Shown: positions 27,850-36,846 of the stretch, piece after piece
How positions within the stretch are numbered: position 1 is the stretch's first letter
Layout: every line of letters begins with the position of its first letter
Source: Flavobacterium sp. LMO8
GTDB lineage: Bacteria; Bacteroidota; Bacteroidia; Flavobacteriales; Flavobacteriaceae
Reading direction: 5' to 3'
Assembly (NCBI RefSeq): GCF_009495755.1
Contig: NZ_WIBJ01000031.1
Span: 228,465-292,464, forward strand
DNA: 64,000 nucleotides
The notes under the pieces: model-generated
Seen by the model: only the letters and a program-made list of their open reading frames with translations
What the model was told of the DNA's origin: nothing
The model's database searches: none
Made by a program: the position numbers and the translations under genes

Positions 27850-29201
27850 TGAGTGCCAATACATATTTAATTAGAAATGCCAAAATTGTAAATGAAGGTG
27901 TTGTTTTTGAAGGGGATATATTGATTGAAAATGAATTCATAAAAGAAATCGCACCTCAAATTAGTCTGAAATCGTCCGACTGTGTTATTATTGATGCAGA
28001 AGGGAGTTATGTAATGCCAGGAGCTATTGATGACCAAGTGCATTTCAGAGAACCAGGACTTACTCATAAAGGAACTATCGAAACAGAAAGTAGAGCAGCG
28101 ATTGCGGGCGGAATTACTTCATTCATTGAGCAGCCAAATACGGTTCCAAATGCGGTCACTCAAGAACTTTTAGAAGATAAATACCAAATTGCTTCTCAAA
28201 CATCGTATGCGAATTATTCGTTTATGATGGGAGGAACGAATGATAATTTGGAGGAAGTTTTAAAAACTAATCCAAGGAATGTTGCCGGAATTAAATTATT
28301 TTTAGGTTCTTCTACTGGAAATATGTTGGTGGATAATCCAGAAGTTTTAGAAAAGATTTTTTCATCAACGAAGATGTTAATTGCGGTGCATTGTGAAGAT
28401 GAAGCAACAATTAAAGCTAATACACAAAAATATAAAGACGAATTTGGAGACGATATTCCAATGAAATACCATCACTTGATTCGTAGTGCCGAAGCTTGTT
28501 ACTTGTCTTCGTCAAAAGCGATTGAATTAGCTAAGAAAACAGGTGCGCGTTTACACGTGTTTCATTTGTCAACAGCAAAAGAAATGGACTTGTTTACCAA
28601 TAAAATTCCATTAGAGGATAAACAAATTACTGCCGAAGTTTGTATTCACCATTTATGGTTTACAGATGCTGATTACGATGCGAAAGGTTCGTTAATAAAA
28701 TGGAATCCAGCAGTAAAAACTCAAGAAGATAAAGATGCTTTGTGGAAGGCCTTGTTAGATGACAGAATTGATGTAATTGCAACTGATCATGCTCCTCATA
28801 CTTTAGAAGAAAAATGTAATCCTTATTTGACGTGTCCTTCTGGAGGTCCATTGGTTCAGCATGCTGTTGTGGCTATGTTTGAAGCGCATCACCAAGGAAA
28901 GATTTCAGTAGAAAAGATTGTAGAAAAAATGTGTCACAATCCGGCCAAAATTTTTAAAATCGAAAAGCGTGGCTTTATTAAGGAAGGATATTATGCAGAC
29001 ATTGCAATTGTAAATGCTTATTTACCTTGGAATGTTAAAAAAGAAAATATTATCGCAAAATGTGGTTGGTCTCCGTTTGAAGGCTATAACTTTAAATCAC
29101 GTGTAACACATACTTTTGTTAACGGGAAATTAGTTTATCATAATGGTAAAGTAAAAGAAGCAAAAGCAGGACAACGTTTGTTATTTGAAAGAGAAGTGTA
29201 A
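27849..29201 (+). CDS. pyrC: Dihydroorotase-family amidohydrolase
   Basis: 450 residues, amidohydrolase fold. Expected to convert carbamoyl aspartate to dihydroorotate in pyrimidine synthesis. Seen: the N-terminal metal segment AIDDQVHFREPGLTHKG, where the first His of the usual DxHxH is Gln; the lysine in AGIKLFLGSSTGN (carbamylated in relatives); VHCEDE; HVFHLST; and IATDHAPH with the catalytic Asp. The other ligands look intact. This DDQVHF variant is, I believe, common in Bacteroidetes. Coupled by TAATG overlap to the genes on both sides. Confidence 0.85.
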   Translation: MSANTYLIRNAKIVNEGVVFEGDILIENEFIKEIAPQISLKSSDCVIIDAEGSYVMPGAIDDQVHFREPGLTHKGTIETESRAAIAGGITSFIEQPNTVPNAVTQELLEDKYQIASQTSYANYSFMMGGTNDNLEEVLKTNPRNVAGIKLFLGSSTGNMLVDNPEVLEKIFSSTKMLIAVHCEDEATIKANTQKYKDEFGDDIPMKYHHLIRSAEACYLSSSKAIELAKKTGARLHVFHLSTAKEMDLFTNKIPLEDKQITAEVCIHHLWFTDADYDAKGSLIKWNPAVKTQEDKDALWKALLDDRIDVIATDHAPHTLEEKCNPYLTCPSGGPLVQHAVVAMFEAHHQGKISVEKIVEKMCHNPAKIFKIEKRGFIKEGYYADIAIVNAYLPWNVKKENIIAKCGWSPFEGYNFKSRVTHTFVNGKLVYHNGKVKEAKAGQRLLFEREV

Positions 29202-29587
29202 TGAAACAAATACTATTTTTATTACTAAGTTTATTGGTGTTTTCTTGTTCTAAGAATCCGGTTCCAAAACCTGATAATTTATTAGACGAGGAAGTAATGG
29301 TGGATATTATTTATGATGTTTCGATTTTACAAGCAACAGATGGTTCTATGCCACATAAATTAAAAGAATATAATATTGAAATGGATCAATATATTTTTAA
29401 AAAATATAAGATTGATAACATAACTTTTCGACAAAATCAACGCTATTATGCCGCAGATGTTAGAAAATCAAAAAGAATATATAAAAGGGTAATTGAAAAA
29501 TTTGAGCAAGAAAAATCTAAAATATCTGGCGATTCAAACAAAAAAAAAGATAAAGATGGAAAAATTATTTACGAGCCCGTAAAATAG
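29201..29587 (+). CDS. DUF4296 lipoprotein
   Basis: 128 residues with lipobox (VFSC, Cys16) and a DUF4296-type core (DLLDEEVMVDIIYDVSILQATDG; later NITFRQNQRYYAADVRKSKRIYKRVIEKFEQEK). The tail is Lys/Asp-rich and holds a nine-A homopolymer in the DNA. Function unknown; periplasmic-facing outer- or inner-membrane lipoprotein. Last gene of the operon; its 3' end overlaps the convergent epimerase gene by 23 bp. Confidence 0.8.
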   Translation: MKQILFLLLSLLVFSCSKNPVPKPDNLLDEEVMVDIIYDVSILQATDGSMPHKLKEYNIEMDQYIFKKYKIDNITFRQNQRYYAADVRKSKRIYKRVIEKFEQEKSKISGDSNKKKDKDGKIIYEPVK

Positions 29588-30560
29588 CTTTTAAATAATC
29601 TTCTTTTTTTAGAAAAGTAAAATTAAGTTCCTTTTCAATTTTTGAAGTATCAAATGTAGTTTTAGTATGTGACGATTTTGCAGTACTTCTAGTTAATCTT
29701 CTTTTTCGATTTGCTATTTTTGAAATCAACCAATCCATTCGCCAAGCGATAGAAGTCATGAATTTACTTGCTTCAATAGAAGGCTTTTTTAATTTCAATT
29801 TTTCTGCAATAAAATCAAGTAATGCTTTTGTGGAAATATTTTCACCAACTAAAGTATAACGTTCTCCATTGCTGTTACTATTCATTAATTGAATCATGCA
29901 CTTCGCAACGTCTTCAACCGATATAATTCCAATGTTGCCTTTCGTATAAAACGACAATCCCTTTTTTACCGATTGAATAATCACATCGCTACCTTTTTTT
30001 GGAAAACCATAACCAAAAATCACACCCGGATTTATAATGACAACTTCCAAACCTTCCTGATGTCCGCGGAAAACTTCCATTTCTGCACCATATTTCGTAA
30101 TGGCATAATCACTATGCAATTCTTCTGGATTCCACTCAGTTTCTTCTGTAATAGTAGTTTCGTGTTCTTTTGGATTTCCTAAAGCGGCAATCGAACTCAC
30201 ATGACAAAGTTTTTTTATGCCAAAATCAATACAACAATTTACTACATTAGCCGTTCCTTCGATATTGATTTTTCGCAGTTCGTCTTCGTCATTTGGGTCG
30301 AATGTAATCAAAGCTGCACAATGATAAACATGAGTGATATTTTCAAAAGCAATTTCCAAAGATGGAATATCTGTAATGTCGCCTTTTACCCAATTGATTT
30401 TATCAAAAAGAGCAGTTTGATTATGAAAAGCAAAAACATTTTTCACTTTTTCAATTTGTTTTTCCGAACGAAATAACGCTTTTACTTCCTCATTTTCTTG
30501 AAGAAGTTGCACTAACAAATGTGAACCTACTAATCCTGTTGCTCCTGTAACTAAAATCAT
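29565..30560 (-). CDS. NAD-dependent epimerase/dehydratase
   Basis: 331 residues of extended SDR type. Seen: GATGLVGSHLL at residues 5-15 (NAD-binding glycine motif) and YAITKYGAE with the YxxxK catalytic pair near 150. It acts on a nucleotide-sugar or similar substrate; the closest functional analogues are dihydroflavonol-4-reductase-like proteins, substrate not predictable. The gene is convergent to DUF4296 and overlaps it by 23 bp at the 3' end. Confidence 0.88.
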   Translation of the reverse strand: MILVTGATGLVGSHLLVQLLQENEEVKALFRSEKQIEKVKNVFAFHNQTALFDKINWVKGDITDIPSLEIAFENITHVYHCAALITFDPNDEDELRKINIEGTANVVNCCIDFGIKKLCHVSSIAALGNPKEHETTITEETEWNPEELHSDYAITKYGAEMEVFRGHQEGLEVVIINPGVIFGYGFPKKGSDVIIQSVKKGLSFYTKGNIGIISVEDVAKCMIQLMNSNSNGERYTLVGENISTKALLDFIAEKLKLKKPSIEASKFMTSIAWRMDWLISKIANRKRRLTRSTAKSSHTKTTFDTSKIEKELNFTFLKKEDYLKAILRARK

Positions 30561-30594
30561 GATGTAAAGATAATATTTTTTGAGAAGATAGAAT

Positions 30595-30711
30595 ATAGAT
30601 ATTAGAAGTTAGAAAATAGACTTGACTTTATTATTGATTTTTGCATTTGAAATTGAACTTGAAATTGCCCTTGAATTTTGAATAAAACTTTTAAACTTTT
30701 AAACTAAAAGT
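30595..30711. repeat. Low-complexity spacer, repeat-like
   Basis: AT-rich spacer with near-tandem words (AAATTGAACTTGAAATTGCCCTTGAATTTTG; ACTTTTAAACTTTTAAACT) between two divergent genes. Similar phrases recur at 46475-46560. Confidence 0.4.
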
Positions 30712-30719
30712 TATCTTTG
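30712..30719 (+). promoter_or_regulatory. Candidate -7 box for tyrS
   Basis: TATCTTTG, exact TAnnTTTG match, 19 bp before the tyrS ATG at 30739. Confidence 0.45.
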
Positions 30720-30738
30720 CTCAAATTATTTGAAAATC

Positions 30739-32028
30739 ATGAAAAATTTTATTGAAGAAGTGACTTGGAGAGGAATGCTCCACGACGTAATGCCAGGCAC
30801 CGAAGAACATTTGATGGAGCAGATGCGTGTGGCGTATGTGGGTATTGATCCAACCGCCGATTCATTGCATATAGGACATTTAGTTGGGGTTATGTTATTG
30901 AGACATTTTCAATTGAGTGGTCATAAACCATTAGCGCTTGTAGGTGGAGCAACCGGAATGATTGGTGATCCATCAGGAAAATCTAACGAAAGAAATTTAT
31001 TAGATGAAGCTACTTTGCGTCATAATCAAGAAGCGATTAAAGGGCAATTGGCTCGCTTTTTAGATTTTACTTCTGCGGAAGCAAATGCTGCTGAGTTAGT
31101 AAACAACTACGATTGGATGAAAGAATTCTCCTTCTTAGATTTCATTCGCGATGTGGGAAAACACATTACGGTGAACTATATGATGGCGAAAGATTCGGTT
31201 AAAAAACGTTTAACTGGAGAAACTTCAGAAGGAATGTCGTTTACGGAATTTACGTACCAATTAGTGCAAGGCTACGATTTTTTGCATTTATACCGTGCAA
31301 AAAAATGTACGCTTCAAATGGGCGGAAGTGACCAATGGGGGAATATCACTACTGGAACTGAATTAGTGCGAAGAATTGAATCTGGAAAAGCGTATGCTTT
31401 AACTTGTCCGTTGATTACAAAAGCGGATGGAACGAAGTTTGGTAAATCAGAAGGTGGAAATATTTGGTTAGATGCAGAAAGAACTTCGCCTTACAAATTT
31501 TACCAATATTGGTTAAATACTTCGGATGTTGATGCAGAAAAATACATTAAAATTTTCACTTTCTTAGATAAAGAAACAATTGAAAGATTAATTGCTGAGC
31601 ATAACGAAGCACCTCATTTAAGAGCTTTACAAAAACGTTTAGCAGAAGAAATTACCATTATGGTACATTCTGCAGCAGATTTAGAAAATGCAATCGCAGC
31701 TTCAAATGCGTTCTTTAGTCCGTCTATGGATGAATTAAAAAAGTTAGATGAGAAAACGTTTTTAGAAGTGTTTGATGGTGTTCCTCAAGCTGAAATTTCA
31801 ATGGAAGATTTCAATGCAGGTTTAGATATGATTGCGGCATTAGCAGCAAAAACGAACTTCTTAGCTTCTAATAGTGATGCGCGTAGAGAATTGAAACAAA
31901 ACTCGATTTCTTTGAATAAAGAAAAAGTGGGTGAAGATAAAATCATTACAAAAGAGGATTTAATCAACAATCAATTCTTGTTGTTGCAAAAAGGAAAGAA
32001 AAATTATTACGTAATTAAGGTTAAATAG
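30739..32028 (+). CDS. tyrS: Tyrosine--tRNA ligase
   Basis: 429 residues from the ATG at 30739; the upstream in-frame TTG at 30730 overlaps the promoter spacer. Class I synthetase charging tRNA-Tyr. Seen: [12 protein letters not shown] (HIGH-type motif), [12 protein letters not shown] (tyrosine/tRNA site), the KMSKS-type loop KFGKSEGG, and a C-terminal S4-like RNA-binding domain (residues about 350-429, ending NYYVIKV). The gene runs into a palindromic repeat used as the end point of two convergent transcripts. Confidence 0.97.
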   Translation: MKNFIEEVTWRGMLHDVMPGTEEHLMEQMRVAYVGIDPTADSLHIGHLVGVMLLRHFQLSGHKPLALVGGATGMIGDPSGKSNERNLLDEATLRHNQEAIKGQLARFLDFTSAEANAAELVNNYDWMKEFSFLDFIRDVGKHITVNYMMAKDSVKKRLTGETSEGMSFTEFTYQLVQGYDFLHLYRAKKCTLQMGGSDQWGNITTGTELVRRIESGKAYALTCPLITKADGTKFGKSEGGNIWLDAERTSPYKFYQYWLNTSDVDAEKYIKIFTFLDKETIERLIAEHNEAPHLRALQKRLAEEITIMVHSAADLENAIAASNAFFSPSMDELKKLDEKTFLEVFDGVPQAEISMEDFNAGLDMIAALAAKTNFLASNSDARRELKQNSISLNKEKVGEDKIITKEDLINNQFLLLQKGKKNYYVIKVK

Positions 32029-32094
32029 TTTTGTCATACTGAACTTGTTTCAGTATCTGATTTTAGAAGCTGAAATGAATTCAGCTTGACAAAA
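32029..32094. repeat. 66-bp imperfect palindrome between convergent genes
   Basis: Arms 32029-32057 and 32066-32094 match at about 22 of 29 positions, containing TTTTGTCA and TTTCAG. The sequence (GTCATACTGAACTTGTTTCAG) is a version of a palindromic element widespread in bacterial spacers (memory). It lies between tyrS and the LuxE-like gene, and may act as a bidirectional terminator. Confidence 0.7.
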
Positions 32095-32098
32095 AAAC

Positions 32099-33079
32099 TT
32101 ATATTACCATCAAATTACAACCACGAATATCAGAATTATCAAAACGTCCCAACACTTCGAAAGAATGGTTGGGATATTTTTTTCCCAAATCTTGCGTAGC
32201 AATAAACGAACACGAATTGATATTAGCTAAATCAATCACGTTAATTCCGCCTGTTTTTCCTTCGGAAACATAAGTTAAAGCATCTTCCGTATCACGAATA
32301 AGAATTTGCATCCATTGAGGACATTCAAAAACACCATCGCCAAGAGAATACGCTTGTGAAAGTAATTCGGTCATACCATATTCTGAATGAATTTTTGAAA
32401 CACCAAATCCGTTGCATAGAAGCGAATGTAATTCTTCGCGAATCATTTCTTTTCTTTTGCCTTTCATGCCGCCGGTTTCCATAATAATGGTATTTTTTAA
32501 TTGGAATTTTTGCTTCTCAATTAAATCCAACAAAGCATACGTAACTCCAATTAAAATCACATTCTGACCTGAATTATCTAACTCAATTACTTTAGAAATT
32601 AATTCATCGTAATTATGCAAATAAAACCCAGAATCTGAATGATTGCTACTTTGGATTAAATCTTCCACCATGTAAATTAACGAAGAACCTTCGCGCTCTA
32701 AATAGGATGGAAGTAAGGCTAAAACACAATAATCTTCAATATTTCCATAAAATTCTGAAAAGCCTAAGCGATAACTTTCTTCGTACCAACTTACATCGGT
32801 AACTAAGTGTTTACTGGTTTGCATTCCGGTTGTGCCGCTACTGGTAAACGTTTGCTGAATAGCTTCAGGCGAACTTAAAACGTTATGACTTTTAAAAAAT
32901 TGAATGGGTAAAAATGGAATTTCAGTTAATGATTTCACGTTGGTTTTGTCTTTCTTCAAGAAGTTGCAAAATTGTTGGTACACCAAATTGTTATCGTACT
33001 GATGACGAAATACTTTTAAAGTAATTTTTTCAAATTCTTTTTTAGAACCAATTTGGAAAATGTCTTCTTGTGAAATCAT
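32099..33079 (-). CDS. LuxE/acyl-protein synthetase-like protein
   Basis: 326 residues. Adenylate-forming or acyl-transfer fold of the LuxE type: FLPIQFFKSHNVLSS near residues 57-70 and the Ser/Thr/Gly motif TFTSSGTTGMQTS at about 78-90 (adenylate-forming P-loop), later HSEYGMTELLSQAYS. LuxE activates fatty acids for bioluminescence, but no luxC or other lux gene is nearby, so here it is more likely an acyl-activating enzyme of another pathway. Its product is not predictable. A single-gene unit. Confidence 0.8.
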   Translation of the reverse strand: MISQEDIFQIGSKKEFEKITLKVFRHQYDNNLVYQQFCNFLKKDKTNVKSLTEIPFLPIQFFKSHNVLSSPEAIQQTFTSSGTTGMQTSKHLVTDVSWYEESYRLGFSEFYGNIEDYCVLALLPSYLEREGSSLIYMVEDLIQSSNHSDSGFYLHNYDELISKVIELDNSGQNVILIGVTYALLDLIEKQKFQLKNTIIMETGGMKGKRKEMIREELHSLLCNGFGVSKIHSEYGMTELLSQAYSLGDGVFECPQWMQILIRDTEDALTYVSEGKTGGINVIDLANINSCSFIATQDLGKKYPNHSFEVLGRFDNSDIRGCNLMVI

Positions 33080-33113
33080 GGTGCAAAAATAGCAAACAAA
33101 TTTATCTTAAATA

Positions 33114-33142
33114 AAAAAGCACCAACTTTCGTTGATGCTTTT
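33114..33142 (-). terminator. Terminator after the lamin-tail T9SS gene
   Basis: 12-bp stem with one mismatch (33115-33126 with 33131-33142) and TTTC loop; T-rich on the minus strand. Confidence 0.6.
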
Positions 33143-33162
33143 CAATATATTGTAAAAACTAA

Positions 33163-35217
33163 TTATTGAATAACTAATTTTCTTGTAGCAGTTTTACCTT
33201 CTTCGGTAACTTTTACAATGTAAACGCCAGCATTTAAACCAGAAACGTTTACAGAATTGTTGATTACATTAGAATTAATAACTTCTTTTCCTAGTAAGTC
33301 AAAAATTTGAACAGACATTTCAGCATTAGCTGTAGAAGTCAAGTATAACGTATTTCCTTTTAATGGGTTTGGATACATAGTTAAACCGTCTATTGCATTG
33401 AAAGAGTTAGTTGTTAAATAGGTGCCTAATGGATAAGGAACAGTACATGCAGCATTAGTAGTAGCGCCTTCTAATTGGTTAATTCCACTAAATGTCCAGT
33501 TTCCAATTACAAATGAAGTTCCGTCAGGACCAGTATTTGAAACTCTGTAAGCCCAACCATCTAAATAATCCCAAGGTGTTCCTGTACCGTCTGCATTTAC
33601 ATCTCCAAAAGTATCGATAATTACACCGTTTTCGTATAACTCAATAGCATCATCACCGTTAATACCAACTACTCCGGTTGTATAATTAGGTGCAAATCCA
33701 AAGAAGTTTGTAAATTCTGTTGCTTCAGAAGCTACAAAAATACTTTGTCCGGCGTTTAGAGTTCCTGCTGGAAAAGTAAATTCAATTGTAGATCCATTTG
33801 AACCAGCTCCATTTGTAACAGAACTAATTCCGTATAAAGATAAATCAGCTATATCAGCTAATGCGTATAATTCAACACCTTTTGGAGTTCCACCTGTATT
33901 TGGGCCATCATACGCACCAATAATAACTAAAGAATTTGTAGGCGCACCGAAAACATTTCCAGTAATCGCTACCAATTGATTAGCAGCAGGTGAAGATGAT
34001 ACAGTAATATCGCCACTATAAGAATTTATTGCTAATCCTGAGGCAAGTCTAATAAATACTTCTGTAGAAGCAACGGTTCCAGATGCTGGAGTAATAGAAA
34101 CAGAAGGTCCGAATCCTGAACCAGAAGTTAAAGAAACTTCAAAGTTAGTTGGAGCAGTAATTGTAATATTTGAAGTTAAGAATAATCCTTCTACAAATAT
34201 TGAATCTTCATTTGAAGGACCAGCGCCAAAAGTGTAATTCATTGCTGCAGGAGCTCCACCTGTAATTGTGAATTGAGGAGCAGCAGGTGAAACAACACCA
34301 GTTAAAGCTAATATTTGATTTGTTGCACCAGTTGAAGAAGCTGTAATATCTCCATTATATGTGTTAGCTGATAACCCAGCCATTAATCTTACATATACGG
34401 TAGTTGGATTTACAGTTCCACTTGTTTGAGTTAACATTACTGATGAAGCAAAACCTGAGCCAGAAGTTAAAGAAACTTCAAAGTTGGCTGGAGCAGCAAC
34501 TGTAATATTTTGTGTTAAATTTATTCCTGATACTGAAAATGAATCTTCTGCAGAAGGGCCATTACCTTCAAAATAATCTAAACTATTAACTGTTCCTGAA
34601 ACAGAAATTGTAGGAGTTGAAGAAGCAGTAGTTGAATATGTTCCAAATGGAACTAAAGTGCTTAGTGCAGTTGCGGTATTACATAATCCTTCATTGTCTA
34701 ATAGATTTTGTGCCCCAAAAGTAAAGTCAACAACATTAAAAGCGCCTCCATTTGCTGGTACACCAGCAACTCTATAATAATAGGTGTCAACATGTTCCCA
34801 TGCTGTTCCAGTTCCGTCTACCGTAGCATCGCCAAAACGATCTATAACAGCTGTAGTTGCATCAATAATTTGAAAAGCATCATCGCCATTGTCATTAATT
34901 GCTGCTGAAAGAATTACATTCGCTCCTGAAATTCCAAACTCAGCGCTTAAAGTAGCTACATCATTAGTAATGTAAGCAAATGAATTTGTTAATGAACCAA
35001 GAGTTGTTAAATCAATATTAGTAATAAAACCACCGCCGTTTGATTGTCTTACTAAATTCCATCCAGTTAAATCGACAGTTCCATCAACATATATTTCGAC
35101 AGTTCTTCCTAGTTGTGTTGGGCAAGGAGAGTCGAAATATCCGGTAATGATAACTTCTTGTGCATTTGCAAAAGTAAATGCAAAAAGCATTGAAAATAAA
35201 AAGTAAATTTTTTTCAT
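33163..35217 (-). CDS. T9SS cargo with two lamin-tail domains
   Basis: 684 residues. Signal peptide (1-19, ending ANAQ). First lamin-tail-like domain about 22-190 (GWNLVRQSNGGGFI ... DAFQIIDATTAVIDRFGD). Two tandem repeats of about 105 residues follow (near 205-415), both containing NFEVSLTSGSGF. A second lamin-tail-like domain spans about 425-605 (GVELYALADIADLSLYGI ... DDAIELYENGVIIDTFGD). The last ~70 residues are a type A T9SS sorting tail (YPNPLKGN ... GVYIVKVTEEGKTATRKLVIQ). Exported by the type IX system; lamin-tail domains are often attached to extracellular nucleases and phosphatases in Bacteroidetes, but no enzyme domain is visible here. Confidence 0.85.
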   Translation of the reverse strand: MKKIYFLFSMLFAFTFANAQEVIITGYFDSPCPTQLGRTVEIYVDGTVDLTGWNLVRQSNGGGFITNIDLTTLGSLTNSFAYITNDVATLSAEFGISGANVILSAAINDNGDDAFQIIDATTAVIDRFGDATVDGTGTAWEHVDTYYYRVAGVPANGGAFNVVDFTFGAQNLLDNEGLCNTATALSTLVPFGTYSTTASSTPTISVSGTVNSLDYFEGNGPSAEDSFSVSGINLTQNITVAAPANFEVSLTSGSGFASSVMLTQTSGTVNPTTVYVRLMAGLSANTYNGDITASSTGATNQILALTGVVSPAAPQFTITGGAPAAMNYTFGAGPSNEDSIFVEGLFLTSNITITAPTNFEVSLTSGSGFGPSVSITPASGTVASTEVFIRLASGLAINSYSGDITVSSSPAANQLVAITGNVFGAPTNSLVIIGAYDGPNTGGTPKGVELYALADIADLSLYGISSVTNGAGSNGSTIEFTFPAGTLNAGQSIFVASEATEFTNFFGFAPNYTTGVVGINGDDAIELYENGVIIDTFGDVNADGTGTPWDYLDGWAYRVSNTGPDGTSFVIGNWTFSGINQLEGATTNAACTVPYPLGTYLTTNSFNAIDGLTMYPNPLKGNTLYLTSTANAEMSVQIFDLLGKEVINSNVINNSVNVSGLNAGVYIVKVTEEGKTATRKLVIQ

Positions 35218-35240
35218 GTTTAAAAATTATAAATTGAGAA

Positions 35241-35248
35241 CAAAGTTA
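35241..35248 (-). promoter_or_regulatory. Candidate -7 box for the lamin-tail T9SS gene
   Basis: Reads TAACTTTG on the minus strand, 23 bp before the ATG at 35217; matches TAnnTTTG. Confidence 0.4.
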
Positions 35249-35343
35249 ATGAGAATTAATTTTATTTAAGAAATTAAGATGTTAACTTATAATTAAATTT
35301 GTAAAGAGTTGATATTTATGATTTTATATTTTTTTAAAACTAA

Positions 35344-35367
35344 AAAGGCATCTATTAAGATGCCTTT
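35344..35367 (-). terminator. Terminator after the T9SS gene at 35389
   Basis: Perfect 10-bp stem AAAGGCATCT with 4-nt loop. Confidence 0.75.
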
Positions 35368-35388
35368 AAAATTGTATTGCTATATTAA

Positions 35389-36306
35389 TTATTCTATAAC
35401 TAATTTTCTTGTAGCAGTTTTACCATCTTCAGTAATTTTAACGATATAAACACCAGTAGTTAAGCTAGAAACATTTACAGTATTGTTTGTTACTTCTGAG
35501 TTTAATACATTTTTACCTAATACATCAAAAATTTGAACCGACATTTCGTTATTAGCAGTTGAAGTTAAAAGTAAAGTGTTTCCTTTTAATGGATTTGGAT
35601 ACATTTTTAATCCTTCGATATTATTAAATGAAGAAGAACTTAAAACATCTACATTTCCAGAAAAAGCAACATTATCAATGCTAAAAGTTCCACCAGAACC
35701 TTCTGCGTTGAAACCATAAAAACGGAAAGTTACATTGCTTGTAAGGTTTTCAAATGCAGTTCCTAAAGTTATAGTCATTCCTGGTAAGTTACTTGTTGTT
35801 GCGTCTAAGATAACAAAAAAGATATCGTTTGGTTGAACCGAAACTAATGTGCTTGCTCCTACAGATGCAGGTAAGTTGGTTGTAAAACCATCTAAACTTG
35901 AACGTACAGCAAAATTTCGCACACCTGTTCCAGATCTTCTTCCTACAAAGGTTATTGATGATAAATCGATTTGACCACCAGAATTTGGACCAACAGTAAC
36001 TTCAAAAAAAACACCTGTGTCGACAAAACCAGAAAAGTTTGAATAATTGTCGTCTCCATTAATCCCACCTTCGGGTTGATTAATAAATGAAAATCGTCCA
36101 CTAGCCGTGGAGTTTGTAGGAGGTGCAACTAAGTTAGTAGCTACAAAAGAGCTAAAATAAACGCCAGCAGCAACAGGTACTGGTGTAGGGTCTGTAGCTC
36201 CAGAAGCATTAGTTACTGATGCAAAATCGTAAGTTGCTGTAAAAGGGCCCTGAGCAAAGCCAACACTTGCTATAATTACAGATAATAAAGTGTAAAGTTT
36301 TTTCAT
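35389..36306 (-). CDS. T9SS type A sorting-domain protein
   Basis: 305 residues from the ATG at 36306, which starts a clean signal peptide (MKKLYTLLSVIIASVGFAQ). Central region is a strand-rich domain (about 25-225) of lectin or jelly-roll appearance with no motif I can name. The last ~70 residues are a T9SS type A sorting tail (MYPNPLKGNT ... GVYIVKITEDGKTATRKLVIE), nearly identical to that of the lamin-tail neighbour, so both are exported and probably anchored or released at the cell surface. Confidence 0.8.
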   Translation of the reverse strand: MKKLYTLLSVIIASVGFAQGPFTATYDFASVTNASGATDPTPVPVAAGVYFSSFVATNLVAPPTNSTASGRFSFINQPEGGINGDDNYSNFSGFVDTGVFFEVTVGPNSGGQIDLSSITFVGRRSGTGVRNFAVRSSLDGFTTNLPASVGASTLVSVQPNDIFFVILDATTSNLPGMTITLGTAFENLTSNVTFRFYGFNAEGSGGTFSIDNVAFSGNVDVLSSSSFNNIEGLKMYPNPLKGNTLLLTSTANNEMSVQIFDVLGKNVLNSEVTNNTVNVSSLTTGVYIVKITEDGKTATRKLVIE

Positions 36307-36330
36307 GTTTATTTGTTTAAAAATTGAATA

Positions 36331-36362
36331 CAAAGATAAAATTAAATATAATTTTCTGACAA
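36331..36362 (-). promoter_or_regulatory. Promoter for the T9SS gene at 36306
   Basis: Minus strand: TTG (36360-36362), 21-nt spacer, TATCTTTG (36331-36338), ending 24 bp before the ATG. A near-perfect palindrome (36359-36385) overlaps the -33 element and may be an operator or the terminator of the gene upstream. Confidence 0.5.
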
Positions 36363-36397
36363 TAATAGTCGTAAGCTATTGTTGTATTTTAAAAGGT

Positions 36398-36739
36398 TTA
36401 ATTAATAATTAATTTTCTAGTGGCAGTTGCATCACCTTCTTTTATCTTGATGATATAAACACCAGCTGAAAGATTACTTACATTTACTTCTTTTGAAGTA
36501 ATAACCGTCTCTAGTACTTTTTTTCCAAGTACATTAAAAATTTCTACCTTTTTGTCTAAAGACGATTTGGTAGTAATGTAAATTTTTCCAGAGTTTACGG
36601 GATTTGGGTAAATGGCTAAGCCCTCAATTGTAGGTTCTTGAGTTTTAGTCGCAATAGCAGATTTGTTCTCTTGTGCCTGAAGGCTGAAAGAAAACAAAAC
36701 CGTTAAAAGAAAAATAGTATAAAAGTATTTTTTTTTCAT
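36398..36739 (-). CDS. Mini T9SS protein: signal peptide plus sorting tail
   Basis: 113 residues: signal peptide (1-22, ending SLQAQ), a 20-residue linker, then straight into a type A T9SS sorting tail (YPNPVNSGKIYITT ... GVYIIKIKEGDATATRKLIIN). No cargo domain is present. Either the tail alone is the functional unit or this is the remnant of a cargo gene that has lost its body. The tail is less similar to those of the two neighbours than these are to each other. Confidence 0.75.
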   Translation of the reverse strand: MKKKYFYTIFLLTVLFSFSLQAQENKSAIATKTQEPTIEGLAIYPNPVNSGKIYITTKSSLDKKVEIFNVLGKKVLETVITSKEVNVSNLSAGVYIIKIKEGDATATRKLIIN

Positions 36740-36800
36740 GCGAAACTAATATTGAGTGTAAAGATAACCATTTTTTAATTACAAATACAATGCCAAATAA

Positions 36801-36825
36801 AAAATCCCTCTTCGTGAGGGATTTT
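36801..36825 (-). terminator. Terminator after the beta-helix lipoprotein gene
   Basis: Perfect 10-bp stem AAAATCCCTC / GAGGGATTTT with 5-nt loop. Confidence 0.8.
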
Positions 36826-36846
36826 AATTTATTTTACAGCTCTATA

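Noticed and set aside
29540..29548. Nine-A run in the DUF4296 gene as a frameshift or slippage site
   Set aside because: The frame is intact on both sides and the run is near the C-terminal Lys-rich tail; no evidence of a second product.
32099..33079. LuxE-like gene as part of a bioluminescence operon
   Set aside because: No luxA, luxB, luxC or luxD in the neighbourhood.
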